The position numbers and the translations under genes were made by a program. 41,826 nucleotides of DNA from positions 1 through 41,826 of the forward strand of contig CANLND010000026.1 of assembly GCA_947492585.1 (NCBI GenBank). The letters run 5' to 3'. The stretch is from an uncultured Paracoccaceae bacterium (lineage in GTDB: Bacteria; Pseudomonadota; Alphaproteobacteria; Rhodobacterales; Rhodobacteraceae). Below the pieces are notes generated by a model that worked only from the letters and a program-made list of their open reading frames with translations, had not been told where the DNA came from and did no database searches. This document shows, one piece after another, positions 24,305-32,884 of this stretch (positions within the stretch are counted from its first letter, which is position 1; every line of letters begins with the position of its first letter).

Positions 24305-26023
24305 TCAGTCGCGGGTGCCGGAAAAACGTCCCTGCCATTCTTCGCGCTGCTCATCCGTGATCTTTGCGAACAATACCTCAGGTACGGTAAAGGCATGACC
24401 TGCCTCCAGTTTGCCCAAGAAGGCCGCCACGTCGTCGGGCCACGCCCGATCATCGCTGTTCAGGGCGGCCATCAATGTGTCGGTGGCCGCTGGAATGAAC
24501 GGCGCGCTGAGCACGGCATAGAGACGGATCAGATTCAGACCCAGGCGCACCTGACCGGCGGCGCGTTCGGGATCTGTTTTGAACACGGACCACGGCGCGG
24601 CGGACTGCAGGTATTCATTGCCCGCAACCCAGATTGCACGCAATTCCTGCGCCGATTTGCGCACGTCCATAGCATCCATATGGGATTCATAGGCGCGGAT
24701 CCGTTTGGTCAGCTCAACGATCAGGGCCTCTTCTTGTTCACCAAAGGTGCCACCGGCGGGGACTTCTTCGCCAAATTTAGAGCGGCAGAATTTGGTGATG
24801 CGGCTGACAAAGTTGCCCAAAACATCCGCCAGATCTTTGTTCACCGATTGCTGGAAGTTTTCCCAGGTGAATTCAGAATCTGAACTTTCGGGCGCGTGGC
24901 TCAGCAGCCACCAGCGCCAGTAATCGGCTGGCAGGATCTCAAGCGCCTGATCCATGAACACGCCACGGCCCTGTGATGTGGAGAATTGGCCGCCGTCATA
25001 GTTCAAATAGTTGAACGATTTCAGGTGGTCGACCAACTTCCACGGCTCGCCTGACCCCAGAATGGTGGCCGGGAACGACAGGGTGTGGAACGGCACGTTG
25101 TCCTTGCCCATGAACTGAACATATTTGACATCATCCGCGCCTTTGTCAGTGCGCCACCAGCGTTCCCAATCGGCGTCTGTTTTGCCGTTGGCATCGGCCC
25201 ATTCCTTGGCTGCCGCGATGTATTCAATCGGCGCGTCAAACCACACGTAAAAGACTTTGCCTTCCATGCCGGGCCAGTCTTCGGAGCCGTTTTTAACCGG
25301 AATGCCCCAGTCCAGATCGCGGGTGATGCCGCGGTCTTGCAGGCCGTCGCCGTCGTTCAGCCATTTCTTGGCGATAGAGGTGGTCAGAATTGGCCAGTCA
25401 CCCTTGCTGTCGATCCACTCGTTCAGCGTGTCTTTTAGCTGAGATTGGCACAGGTACAGGTGCTTGGTCTCGCGCACTTCCAGATCGGTGGAGCCCGAAA
25501 CGGCAGAACGGGGATTGATCAGGTCCGTAGGGTCCAGCTGTTTGGTGCATTCCTCACACTGGTCGCCGCGTGCGTTTTCATAGCCACAGTTGGGGCAAGT
25601 GCCCTCGATATAGCGATCCGGCAAAAAGCGGCCATCTGCGTTGGAATAGACCTGTTTTTCAACCACTTCGCGGATCAGACCGGCCTCGGCGAGTTTGCCT
25701 GCAAAGTGCTGCGTCAGGGCATGGTTCTGCGGGCTGGAGGAGCGACCAAAGTGATTAAACGACAGACCAAAACCTTTGGCAATGCCGGCCTGAACCTCGT
25801 GCATTTCCGCACAGAATTCGGCCACTGGTTTTCCTGCCTTGGCCGCAGCCAGTTCGGCGGGTGTGCCATGTTCGTCGGTGGCACAAAGGTACATGACCTC
25901 GTTGCCGCGCCCACGTTGAAAACGGGCGTACAGATCCGCAGGCAGCTGGCTGCCGACGAGGTTGCCCAGGTGTTTGATCCCATTGATATAGGGGATCGCC
26001 GAAGTGATCAGAATGCGTGCCAT
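24305..26023 (-). CDS. metG: Methionyl-tRNA synthetase MetG
   Basis: MetRS charges tRNA-Met with methionine. The 572-residue protein begins [20 protein letters not shown], with the class-I HIGH motif as HLGN (18-21), and has a four-Cys zinc knuckle (CPNC at 143-146, CEEC at 156-159), the FDAPIEYI signature and a C-terminal anticodon domain. The KMSKS loop reads QFSTS (346-350), so both lysines of the motif are replaced. The start at 26023 is chosen because it gives the conserved N-terminus. It stands alone with its own terminator and is divergent from yqiJ. Confidence 0.95.
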   Translation of the reverse strand: MARILITSAIPYINGIKHLGNLVGSQLPADLYARFQRGRGNEVMYLCATDEHGTPAELAAAKAGKPVAEFCAEMHEVQAGIAKGFGLSFNHFGRSSSPQNHALTQHFAGKLAEAGLIREVVEKQVYSNADGRFLPDRYIEGTCPNCGYENARGDQCEECTKQLDPTDLINPRSAVSGSTDLEVRETKHLYLCQSQLKDTLNEWIDSKGDWPILTTSIAKKWLNDGDGLQDRGITRDLDWGIPVKNGSEDWPGMEGKVFYVWFDAPIEYIAAAKEWADANGKTDADWERWWRTDKGADDVKYVQFMGKDNVPFHTLSFPATILGSGEPWKLVDHLKSFNYLNYDGGQFSTSQGRGVFMDQALEILPADYWRWWLLSHAPESSDSEFTWENFQQSVNKDLADVLGNFVSRITKFCRSKFGEEVPAGGTFGEQEEALIVELTKRIRAYESHMDAMDVRKSAQELRAIWVAGNEYLQSAAPWSVFKTDPERAAGQVRLGLNLIRLYAVLSAPFIPAATDTLMAALNSDDRAWPDDVAAFLGKLEAGHAFTVPEVLFAKITDEQREEWQGRFSGTRD

Positions 26024-26120
26024 GCCATCGGTCCCGTTATGCGTTTTGCTGCTCATCTAACGTATGGACACGGGTACGGGAACCCCAGACAGAGGGGCGG
26101 CGTGGTCTGTGGATCACTTA

Positions 26121-26160
26121 TGCACCGGGCATGCACCGCCTGTGCACCGCTGATGCAGCT
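26121..26160. repeat. Four-fold 11-bp phased direct repeat between metG and yqiJ
   Basis: TGCACCG occurs at 26121, 26132 and 26143, exactly 11 bp apart, followed by a degenerate TGCAGCT at 26154. One repeat per helical turn puts all copies on the same face of the DNA, as expected for cooperative binding of a regulator. It lies 98 bp upstream of metG and about 110 bp upstream of yqiJ, so either gene could be the target. Confidence 0.6.
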
Positions 26161-26208
26161 TTTGCTTTCATTCAAGGGTGTGAATTGCAATTAAAGCGCG
26201 TGTGCCCC

Positions 26209-26257
26209 TTGAAGGGTCACAGACCCGTTACCATATAGAATGTATACTAAGGTATAC
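26209..26257 (+). promoter_or_regulatory. Candidate yqiJ promoter with paired GTATAC boxes
   Basis: TTGAAG (26209-26214) and CATATA (26232-26237) are separated by 17 bp and fit a sigma-70-like promoter. Right at the expected start of transcription are two palindromic GTATAC boxes at 26242-26247 and 26252-26257, 10 bp apart, a suitable place for a repressor. The yqiJ ribosome site GAGG follows at 26264-26267. Confidence 0.45.
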
Positions 26258-26272
26258 TGATTTGAGGATCTG

Positions 26273-27064
26273 ATGTTCGACTTTCTTTTGTTTCCCGGCT
26301 TTGTGCCCTTCACCACCGCGCTGGCGCTGCTTTTAGGCCTGACAGGTCTGGAGCTGGTCGCCCTGTTGTTGGGGGGCAGCCTGATGGGGGGCGAAGCAGA
26401 GGCGGACATCGACGGGCCAGATCTTGATGGCGCTGATCTTGATGGCGCGGAGCTGGATCTGGCGGATTTGGCAGATCTGCCTGATCTTGATCTTGCGGAT
26501 GTCAGTGCAGATTTTGGTGGCGTCGAGGGCTTGGACAATCTGGATACTGCCGCGTTGGAAGCCGCAGGTTTGGACGCCGCGCCTGAGACCAGCGTGTCCA
26601 CCGGCACCGGGCCCGCCAGCTGGCTGGGTTTTGGCAAGATGCCGTTGCTGATCTGGCTGGCGGTGTTCCTGATGACCTTTGGTCTGGGCGGCACCGGGGC
26701 GCAGCTATTGTGCACACGCCTGATGGGCGGCGTGGCGCCGTTGTGGCTGGTGATCCCATGCGTTGGTGTTGGGGCGGTGATGTTCACCCGCAGCTTTGGC
26801 ACGGTGTTTGCGCGCATGATGCCGCAAAACGAAACCGAAGCCTTGTCCGAGCGTAGCCTGGGTCGTCGACGTGGGGTGATCACCCAAGGCACCGCTGCAA
26901 CAGGGCGCCCGGCCGAGGTCCGAGTGATCGACGGCTATGGCAATAGCCACTACCTGCGCGCGGAGCCCTTTGAAAAAGACGCGCGTCTGCGTCAGGGCAC
27001 TGATGTTCTGGTGATGCGCGACCGTCGCAATAATCGGTATGTTTTGATCCCGCTGTCGGAGTAA
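26273..27064 (+). CDS. yqiJ: YqiJ-like membrane protein with OB-fold domain (flotillin partner)
   Basis: A 263-residue membrane protein resembling E. coli YqiJ, the partner of the flotillin YqiK. It has one hydrophobic segment near residues 8-38, an acidic loop (42-92), further membrane segments at about 123-175, and a C-terminal soluble OB-fold/NfeD-like domain (RRRGVITQGTAATGRPAEVR to YVLIPLSE). The acidic loop is unusual: it reads as Asp/Leu-rich pentapeptide-like repeats (ADLDG, AELDL, ADLAD). GAGG precedes the start. The flotillin gene follows after 50 bp with a strong AAGGAGG site, so the two form an operon. Confidence 0.8.
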   Translation: MFDFLLFPGFVPFTTALALLLGLTGLELVALLLGGSLMGGEAEADIDGPDLDGADLDGAELDLADLADLPDLDLADVSADFGGVEGLDNLDTAALEAAGLDAAPETSVSTGTGPASWLGFGKMPLLIWLAVFLMTFGLGGTGAQLLCTRLMGGVAPLWLVIPCVGVGAVMFTRSFGTVFARMMPQNETEALSERSLGRRRGVITQGTAATGRPAEVRVIDGYGNSHYLRAEPFEKDARLRQGTDVLVMRDRRNNRYVLIPLSE

Positions 27065-27114
27065 TCCGCAGTATTTCCCGAACCTTTTCGAATTTTAACC
27101 AAGGAGGAATTCTA

Positions 27115-28821
27115 ATGGAATTCATCATTTTAGTTGTGGCAATGGTTGTTGTTGGCCTTATCTTTTTTGGCATCGTTATGTCGCGCCTATATCGTCGCTC
27201 GACCCGTGAGATCAGTCTGGTGAAAACGGGTGCTGGTGGCAAAAAGGTCATCATGGACGGCGGTACAATCGTGATCCCGCTGCTGCATGAAGTCAGCCCT
27301 GTCAACATGAAGACCCTGCGTCTGGAAGTGCAGCGCAGCGGCGACGCGGCCATGATCACCCAAGACCGGATGCGTGTGGACGTGGGCGTGGAATTCTACG
27401 TTTCGGTTATGGCCACCGTCGAAGGCATCGCGCGTGCGGCGCAAACGCTGGGCGATCGCACCTTTGATGTGGATCAGCTGCGTGAGATGATCGAAGGTAA
27501 GCTGATCGATGGTCTGCGTGCGGTTGCGGCACAGATGACCATGGACGGGTTGCACGAAAATCGCGCTGATTTTGTACAAGAAGTACAAAACGCGGTCTCT
27601 GAGGACCTGTTGAAAAACGGTCTGTCGCTGGAATCTGTTTCGCTGACAGCCCTGGACCAGACCCCATTTGAAGCATTGGACGAAAACAATGCGTTTAACG
27701 CGGTTGGTATGCGCAAACTGGCTGAGGTGATTGCCCAGTCCAAGAAAGAGCGCGCGCAGATTGATGCGGATGCCGATGTTTCGGTGCGCCGTGCCGCGAT
27801 GGAGGCGCAGCGTCAGAAGCTGTTGATTGAACAGGACGAAGCCAAAGCACGGATTGAGCAGGAACAAGAAGTTCAAACCATGCAGGCGGCGCAAGAGGCT
27901 GAAATTGCCGCCCGCTCAGAAGACAGTATGCGTGAAACTGAACGTGCCCGGATTGCACGGGAAGAGTCCATTCGCTCGGCAGAAATCGCGCGGGAGCAGA
28001 AAATCCGTGAGGCGGAAATCGCCAAGGAACGTCTGCTGCGCGAGGCTGAGATTGCCAAAGAGCGTGAACTGGAAGTTGCTGAACAGGAACGCCAGATCAT
28101 CATCGCGCAAAAGTCCGAAGAAGAAAGCCGGGCGCGTGCCTCGGCGGATCTGGCCCGCGCTGAAGCGAAAAAGGCGACCGAATCCGTGGCCACGGCCCAG
28201 CAGGTTGCCGAAGCGGAGCGGACCAAACAGATTGTTCTGATTGAAGCCGCGCGTGAAGCGGAGCGTCAGGCGACGGCCATCCGTCTGGCCGCGCAGGCCG
28301 AAAAAGAAGCGGCTGCTGACCGTGCTGAAGCCCGCCGTGAAGAGGCACAGGCCGAGGCCGACGCGTTGAACATTCGCGCCGAAGCCAAGAAGAACGACAT
28401 GCTCGCCGAAGCGGAAGGGAAGCGTGCGATCGTTGAGGCCGAAAATGTGCTGTCGGCGGAGCTGATCCAGATGAAGGTCGATATGGCACGTCTGGAGGCC
28501 ATGCCGGGAATCGTGGCGGAAATGGTCAAACCGGCGGAAAAGATCGATTCGATCAAGATCCATCAGGTGGGCGGCATTGGCGCCGGCCCCGTCAACGGCG
28601 GTGGCGCAGGCGGCGGTGACAAGCCGGTGGTCAATCAGGCACTGGATTCGATCATGGGCATGGCGGTGCAGATGCCCGCGCTGAAAAAACTGGGCGAAGA
28701 ACTGGGCATGTCGATGGACAATGGCGTGTCGGGTGTCGTGAACGGCGCGCTGGGTGTTGCCGCTTCTGAAACCCCCGATGAGATCCGCGAGATCAAAGAG
28801 CGCGATCCAGCCAACGCGTAA
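27115..28821 (+). CDS. yqiK: Flotillin family protein YqiK
   Basis: A 568-residue flotillin, a membrane-anchored scaffold of functional membrane microdomains. It has an N-terminal membrane helix (LVVAMVVVGLIFFGIVM, about 4-22), an SPFH/band-7 domain (about 30-190), then a long Ala/Glu-rich coiled coil (about 200-460) with REAEIAKERLL-type heptads, and a Gly-rich hinge (GAGPVNGGGAGGG) before a helical tail. The ribosome site AAGGAGGAATTCTA is close to ideal. It is last in the yqiJ-yqiK operon, ended by the terminator at 28846-28872. Confidence 0.92.
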   Translation: MEFIILVVAMVVVGLIFFGIVMSRLYRRSTREISLVKTGAGGKKVIMDGGTIVIPLLHEVSPVNMKTLRLEVQRSGDAAMITQDRMRVDVGVEFYVSVMATVEGIARAAQTLGDRTFDVDQLREMIEGKLIDGLRAVAAQMTMDGLHENRADFVQEVQNAVSEDLLKNGLSLESVSLTALDQTPFEALDENNAFNAVGMRKLAEVIAQSKKERAQIDADADVSVRRAAMEAQRQKLLIEQDEAKARIEQEQEVQTMQAAQEAEIAARSEDSMRETERARIAREESIRSAEIAREQKIREAEIAKERLLREAEIAKERELEVAEQERQIIIAQKSEEESRARASADLARAEAKKATESVATAQQVAEAERTKQIVLIEAAREAERQATAIRLAAQAEKEAAADRAEARREEAQAEADALNIRAEAKKNDMLAEAEGKRAIVEAENVLSAELIQMKVDMARLEAMPGIVAEMVKPAEKIDSIKIHQVGGIGAGPVNGGGAGGGDKPVVNQALDSIMGMAVQMPALKKLGEELGMSMDNGVSGVVNGALGVAASETPDEIREIKERDPANA

Positions 28822-28845
28822 CTTTGGTCCAGATAGATCGTGACG

Positions 28846-28872
28846 AAGGGCCGCTTTTTGCGGCCCTTTTTA
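28846..28872 (+). terminator. Rho-independent terminator of yqiJ-yqiK
   Basis: AAGGGCCGC (28846-28854) pairs with GCGGCCCTT (28860-28868) around TTTTT and is followed by TTTT, 24 bases after the yqiK stop codon. Confidence 0.9.
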
Positions 28873-28937
28873 CATGGAATACAGACGTGATGAGACCGCG
28901 GAAAGGCGACGCGGCGCCGGTTGGGGCGATATTGTGG

Positions 28938-28967
28938 CCTTTTGTGAATGGTCACGTGAACAAAAGG
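28938..28967. promoter_or_regulatory. Inverted repeat upstream of the aldo/keto reductase gene
   Basis: CCTTTTGT (28938-28945) and ACAAAAGG (28960-28967) form a perfect dyad with 14 bp between them, itself containing GTCACGTGA. It lies in a 340-bp stretch (28822-29161) that otherwise shows only the yqiK terminator. It could be an operator for the gene at 29162; no promoter boxes are clear. Confidence 0.3.
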
Positions 28968-29161
28968 GCAGAAATATATTCCAAATACGCGTAAGTGTGG
29001 CGTGGCATGAGGCCAGGGGATCGCCGTCTGTGTTGAATTGCACCAAATTGGGAGCGTCAGACGTCGCGTGTGCGGGAGCGTTTGGCGGGGCGCGTTTGGG
29101 TGCAGAGCAGGCGCGCATGCCTCGGGTATCGGAACACACAGAAACAACAGGGAACTGGGAT

Positions 29162-30226
29162 ATGAAAATGAAACGGCTGGGGCGCACCGATATTATGGTT
29201 TCAGAGCTGTGTCTGGGCACCATGACCTTTGGGACGCAAACCCCTGAGCACGACGCGCACCGCCAGCTGGATCTGGCGCTTGATGCGGGGCTCAACTTTT
29301 TGGATACGGCTGAAATGTATCCGGTCAATCCGGTTCGGGCCGAGACTGTTGGGCGCAGTGAAGAGATCATCGGGAACTGGATCGCCAAATCGGGTCGGCG
29401 GGCGGACTATGTTGTGGCCACCAAACATTCGGGGGAGGGGTTGGACGCTGTGCGCAATGGCGCGCCGATTTCCGGGGCGACGCTGAACAGCACCATAGAA
29501 GGATCGCTGAAGCGGCTGAAAACCGATTGTATTGATCTGTACCAATTCCATTGGCCCAACCGCGGCAGCTACTGTTTTCGCCGCAACTGGGACTATGATC
29601 CCGGCACGTCAGGCATGACGCGTTCTGATGTTGTGGCCAATATGGAAGAGGTGATGGAGGGCCTGAAGGCGCAGGTGGACAAAGGCAATATCCGTGCGTT
29701 TGGTTTGAGCAATGACAGTGCCTGGGGCACGGCGCAGTGGTTGGCACTGGCGGAAAAAACCGGAGGTCCGCGGGTCTCAACGATTCAGAACGAATATTCG
29801 CTGTTGTATCGCATGTATGACACTGATCTGGCGGAGCTGAGCCACTATGAGGATGTGGGGCTGCTGACCTATTCTCCGTTGGCGACGGGTTTGTTGACCG
29901 GGAAGTATCAAAACGGGCAACAGCCCGAGGGATCACGTCTGGCGGTGAGCCTTGAGCATGGCGGCGGTGATCTGGGCGGGCGTCTGACGGCGCGAGCAGG
30001 TGCTGCGGTCGCCGCCTATCTGGAGATTGCCGAGCGTCATGGATTGGATCCGGTGCATATGGCGCTGGCGTGGTGTAACACGCGGCCCTTTATGGCGTCG
30101 TCGATTTTTGGCGCAACCACTGAGGCGCAGCTGAGCCGGATTCTGGCGGGCAAGGACGTAACATTGACTGACGCGGTACTGGCGGACATCAACGCGGCCC
30201 ACCGCGCCCATCCGATGCCGTTTTAG
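29162..30226 (+). CDS. Aldo/keto reductase, Tas-like NADP-dependent oxidoreductase
   Basis: A 354-residue aldo/keto reductase of the Tas/YghZ-like group, which reduces carbonyl compounds with NADPH. The catalytic tetrad is visible: Asp48 and Tyr53 in FLDTAEMYP, Lys88 in VVATKHS, and His130 in LYQFHWP. The start at 29162 (MKMKRLGRTDIMVSELCLGT) gives the family N-terminus; the frame stays open for 96 codons upstream but those residues look unrelated. The ribosome site (GGGAACTGGGAT) is only moderate. The substrate cannot be told. It converges on the glxA-type regulator gene. Confidence 0.9.
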   Translation: MKMKRLGRTDIMVSELCLGTMTFGTQTPEHDAHRQLDLALDAGLNFLDTAEMYPVNPVRAETVGRSEEIIGNWIAKSGRRADYVVATKHSGEGLDAVRNGAPISGATLNSTIEGSLKRLKTDCIDLYQFHWPNRGSYCFRRNWDYDPGTSGMTRSDVVANMEEVMEGLKAQVDKGNIRAFGLSNDSAWGTAQWLALAEKTGGPRVSTIQNEYSLLYRMYDTDLAELSHYEDVGLLTYSPLATGLLTGKYQNGQQPEGSRLAVSLEHGGGDLGGRLTARAGAAVAAYLEIAERHGLDPVHMALAWCNTRPFMASSIFGATTEAQLSRILAGKDVTLTDAVLADINAAHRAHPMPF

Positions 30227-30296
30227 TCTGCTCTTCGGGGGATCTCCCGCCCGCTTTTGGGTCCCTTTGTAAAAGAGATCCAAGCGGTTGGGCCAA

Positions 30297-30318
30297 GCGC
30301 CGCGCAAGTGCGCGGCGC
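30297..30318. terminator. Hairpin between converging genes
   Basis: GCGCCGCGC (30297-30305) pairs perfectly with GCGCGGCGC (30310-30318) around AAGT. It lies between the ends of the aldo/keto reductase and regulator genes and could end transcription from both sides, although there is no T run. Confidence 0.5.
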
Positions 30319-30330
30319 GGTGGCGTGTGA

Positions 30331-31404
30331 TCAGTGATGGCGTGCCCGGACCGTGAAGCCTGGGATCACGCTTGCGCTGGTTCCGGCAGAGGATCCAGCA
30401 GTACGCAGCAGAGGCGTGGTGCTGCTGGCGGTTTCGTTTTGACGCAGCTCGCGCGCGGATTGCCCATGTGCGGTGCGAAAGGCGCGGGCAAAGCTGGATT
30501 GCGAAGTGAATCCCGTGGCCATGGCGACGTCGATCAATGGCAGATCCGTGTCGGTGACCAAACGTCGGGCTTCGGCCAAGCGCAGTTGCAGATAGTGATC
30601 CTGCGGCGTGGTGTTCAGCCGCAGACGGAACTGTTGCTGAAGGCTGCGGGCGCTGGTGCCCAACTCTTCGGCGATCTGGGCCAGTGGCAGGGGATCGTTG
30701 AGCGAGGCTTCCATAAGCGCATTGGCTTTGGCGGTGAGCGAATTATGTTTGTGGCCGCTTTGACCAGCCTGTCGGCTTTGTGGACGTGCGGGCGTGGTCT
30801 CGCCTTCGTACAGAAACAGGCCGGCCACGCGGGCCGCAAAGCCAGCGCCGTGGCGGGTGCTGATCAGATGCAGCATCATTTCTACGGCGGGCGTGGCGCC
30901 GCCAGAGGTCAGGCGACCTTCGGAGAGGGTAAAGCGGTCGGAGCGGCACTCCACATTGGGGAAACGGGAGGTGAAGTTTTCCAGATCTTCCCAGTGGCTG
31001 GTGGCCCGGTGACCGTCCAGCAGGCCGGCCTCGGCAAGAAGCCAGGGGCCGCCGTCAATGCCTGCAAGGGTGGCACCGGTGGCCGCGATGCGGCGCAAGC
31101 CGGCCAAAAGGCTGGGGGTTGCCTGCCGTGCCATCTGGAAGCTGGCCACAACAATCAGCAGATCACAGTCGTCGAGACGGGCCAGTGGAAAGCTGGGCAC
31201 GGTGAGACCTGAGGTCAGCATCGGATCTTCGTCCGTGGCGCTGACGTAGTCCCAATCAAAGGCCGGGCGCCCCGCCAATCGGTTGGCGGCGCGCATGGGA
31301 TCAACGGCCGCCGCAAAGGACAGCGTGTTGCTTTCGTCCAGCACCAGAACGGCGGTTTTCAGCGGCCGATGTTCGGGCTGAAGGATGTTTTTTGCGGATT
31401 TCAT
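30331..31404 (-). CDS. GlxA family AraC-type transcriptional regulator
   Basis: A 357-residue regulator with an N-terminal DJ-1/PfpI-like (class I amidotransferase-like) domain (about 15-190; VLVLDESNTLSFAAAVDPMR, GIDGGPWLLAEAGLLDGHRA) and a C-terminal AraC/XylS double helix-turn-helix (about 225-320; PLAQIAEELGTSARSLQQQF and IDVAMATGFTSQSSFARAFR). In this family the first domain binds small ligands such as betaine or carnitine and lacks catalysis. The ATG at 31404 follows a TTG codon. The C-terminus has a Ser/Thr-rich extension. No target is obvious nearby; 31405-31663 upstream holds no gene and no clear promoter. Confidence 0.9.
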   Translation of the reverse strand: MKSAKNILQPEHRPLKTAVLVLDESNTLSFAAAVDPMRAANRLAGRPAFDWDYVSATDEDPMLTSGLTVPSFPLARLDDCDLLIVVASFQMARQATPSLLAGLRRIAATGATLAGIDGGPWLLAEAGLLDGHRATSHWEDLENFTSRFPNVECRSDRFTLSEGRLTSGGATPAVEMMLHLISTRHGAGFAARVAGLFLYEGETTPARPQSRQAGQSGHKHNSLTAKANALMEASLNDPLPLAQIAEELGTSARSLQQQFRLRLNTTPQDHYLQLRLAEARRLVTDTDLPLIDVAMATGFTSQSSFARAFRTAHGQSARELRQNETASSTTPLLRTAGSSAGTSASVIPGFTVRARHH

Positions 31405-31663
31405 CAAGTACGATTCGCATGTTGTAAAGTTTCTGCCCTAAGGCTGCGCCACTGTTGAGGGAGTCACAAACAGGAATCGGGGGACGACTCTGGGGATAAA
31501 CCACAGGAAAAGGGGGTATATCGCGGAGTCATGGGAAATGCGGCGCCATGCCGGTGAATCCCACGCGGGTATGGGTGCGATCGCGGCTCAGGATTGACGC
31601 GCAAACAGGCGCAGATTTGGGACTGAAACCGCCGTCTTAGGCCGCCGCGGGGTGCGGCCGGAA

Positions 31664-32539
31664 TTACGATCCCGCGCTGTCGGTGATCTCGGCGCGAAGG
31701 CGGCGCAGGAAGGCGGGAACGTCCCGCGCGGTAATGTCGGCTTCGCGGACGAGATTGTCAAAGTGACGGGTGAAGAGTTCGACCCGGCTGCGGTCGCGAA
31801 AGGCCATATAGTGGCTGCCGGCGTAAAACACACACAGCAATGGGCCAAAGACGGTGACGGGAGACGAATAGAGCCGCTTTGCGTCAAAGAGATACAAACG
31901 CAGACGAGGATAGAGCTGTTCGGTGAGACGTTCAAACTGGTCCAGCTGTTCCATACGCAGATCCGCAGGCAGGCCTTCGTAATAGCCGGTGGCGCGGGCA
32001 AAGTTTTCCAGTTCATAGACCGGCAGAGCAATTTCATGATCCGATTGCGTTTGCCGCATCAGCTCCAGTCGGTCTTGTGAGGCGCCAATGGCCTGATCGG
32101 CGCTGCGCCCCAGATGCGGGGCATATTCCCATTCCAACACCGCGCGGGTTTTGAGCATATCGGGCAGGGCCGCAGGCACATGGCGGATTTTGTAGCCCTC
32201 TGCCTCAAGATACCATTGGAGGATCCGTTCATCGACCAAGGCGCGGGGGGCTTCGCTGAGACTGAGGCTCAGCGCCAACAGCTCTGCTGCGCTTTCGGGA
32301 CGGTCCGAGAGGCTGAGCAGCCAATCGGCAGACACCCCAAGCGCGGCGGCACAGCTGCCGACCACATGGGCGTTGGGCAAGCGTGCGCCGTCACCGCTCA
32401 AAAGTTGCGAAATGGTCGAGCGGTCAACATCGATGTGCCGGGCGAGCGCGCTTTGGCTCATGCCGGAGAGGTTCAGCGCCTGAGATAGGCGGCGGCGAAA
32501 TTGTTCAGATCTGATGCGTTTGTCGATATTATCCGTCAT
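31664..32539 (-). CDS. XRE family transcriptional regulator with uncharacterised C-terminal domain
   Basis: A 291-residue protein with a Cro/C1-type helix-turn-helix at about 14-75 (QALNLSGMSQSALARHIDVD then RSTISQLLSGDG). The C-terminal 200 residues (LVDERILQWYLEAEGYKIR, VELFTRHFDNLVREADI) look like a ligand or protein-interaction domain that I do not recognise. It is divergent from the DUF2061 gene, and the shared gap holds a dyad with TTATCA and TGATAA arms that could be its own operator. Confidence 0.82.
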   Translation of the reverse strand: MTDNIDKRIRSEQFRRRLSQALNLSGMSQSALARHIDVDRSTISQLLSGDGARLPNAHVVGSCAAALGVSADWLLSLSDRPESAAELLALSLSLSEAPRALVDERILQWYLEAEGYKIRHVPAALPDMLKTRAVLEWEYAPHLGRSADQAIGASQDRLELMRQTQSDHEIALPVYELENFARATGYYEGLPADLRMEQLDQFERLTEQLYPRLRLYLFDAKRLYSSPVTVFGPLLCVFYAGSHYMAFRDRSRVELFTRHFDNLVREADITARDVPAFLRRLRAEITDSAGS

Positions 32540-32546
32540 GTGTTTT

Positions 32547-32580
32547 ATATTATCACAGTTTGCGAGTTTTGATAACTATA
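32547..32580. promoter_or_regulatory. Divergent promoter/operator between the XRE regulator and DUF2061 genes
   Basis: TTATCA (32550-32555) and TGATAA (32570-32575) form a dyad inside an AT-rich stretch that is unusual for this GC-rich window. The ATATTATC element occurs twice (32526-32533 and 32547-32554). TGATAATAT on the minus strand resembles a -10 region just upstream of the regulator start. Autoregulation is plausible. Confidence 0.4.
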
Positions 32581-32645
32581 TTCAGGATGGTATGCGCGTC
32601 CTCAAAAATCTACCTTTGGGTGTATCAAGCGAAAGAGACCTCCCA

Positions 32646-32846
32646 ATGGAAACTGCAAAACGATCCCTGACCAAAGCCGTCATCTGGAACCTGATTGGGT
32701 TGCTGACCATGGGGATTGTTGGGTTTCTGGCAACGGGATCCCTGATGGTCGGGGGGGCAACAGCGTTGATCAACACCTGCGTCGGGTTCTGCTGCTATCT
32801 GGCCTATGAGCGGGTGTGGTCCCGCATTCAGTGGGGCCTGCAATAG
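32646..32846 (+). CDS. DUF2061 small membrane protein
   Basis: A 66-residue membrane protein of the DUF2061 family, beginning METAKRSLTKAVIWNLIGLL and with two hydrophobic segments (about 12-30 and 34-55) ending in YERVWSRIQWG, the typical family tail. Function is not known; such proteins occur beside sulfur assimilation and transporter genes in other bacteria. The chosen ATG matches the family start, though an upstream ATG at 32592 is preceded by a better ribosome-site-like AGGATGGT. Confidence 0.78.
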   Translation: METAKRSLTKAVIWNLIGLLTMGIVGFLATGSLMVGGATALINTCVGFCCYLAYERVWSRIQWGLQ

Positions 32847-32884
32847 AGCTGGTACAGGGGGAGGCGCGCTGACATAAGGGGCAT

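Noticed and set aside
26121-26160. CRISPR-like short repeat array
   Set aside because: Units are 7 bp with 4-bp gaps, far too short for CRISPR, and no cas genes are nearby.
27187-28563. Two long minus-strand frames antisense to the flotillin gene, rich in Phe, His and Arg
   Set aside because: Composition mirrors the Glu/Ala/Lys-rich coiled coil on the other strand; no ribosome sites and no family resemblance.
28874-29161. 96-codon upstream extension of the aldo/keto reductase
   Set aside because: The residues do not resemble the family and the chosen start gives the conserved N-terminus; the stretch more likely holds regulatory sequence.
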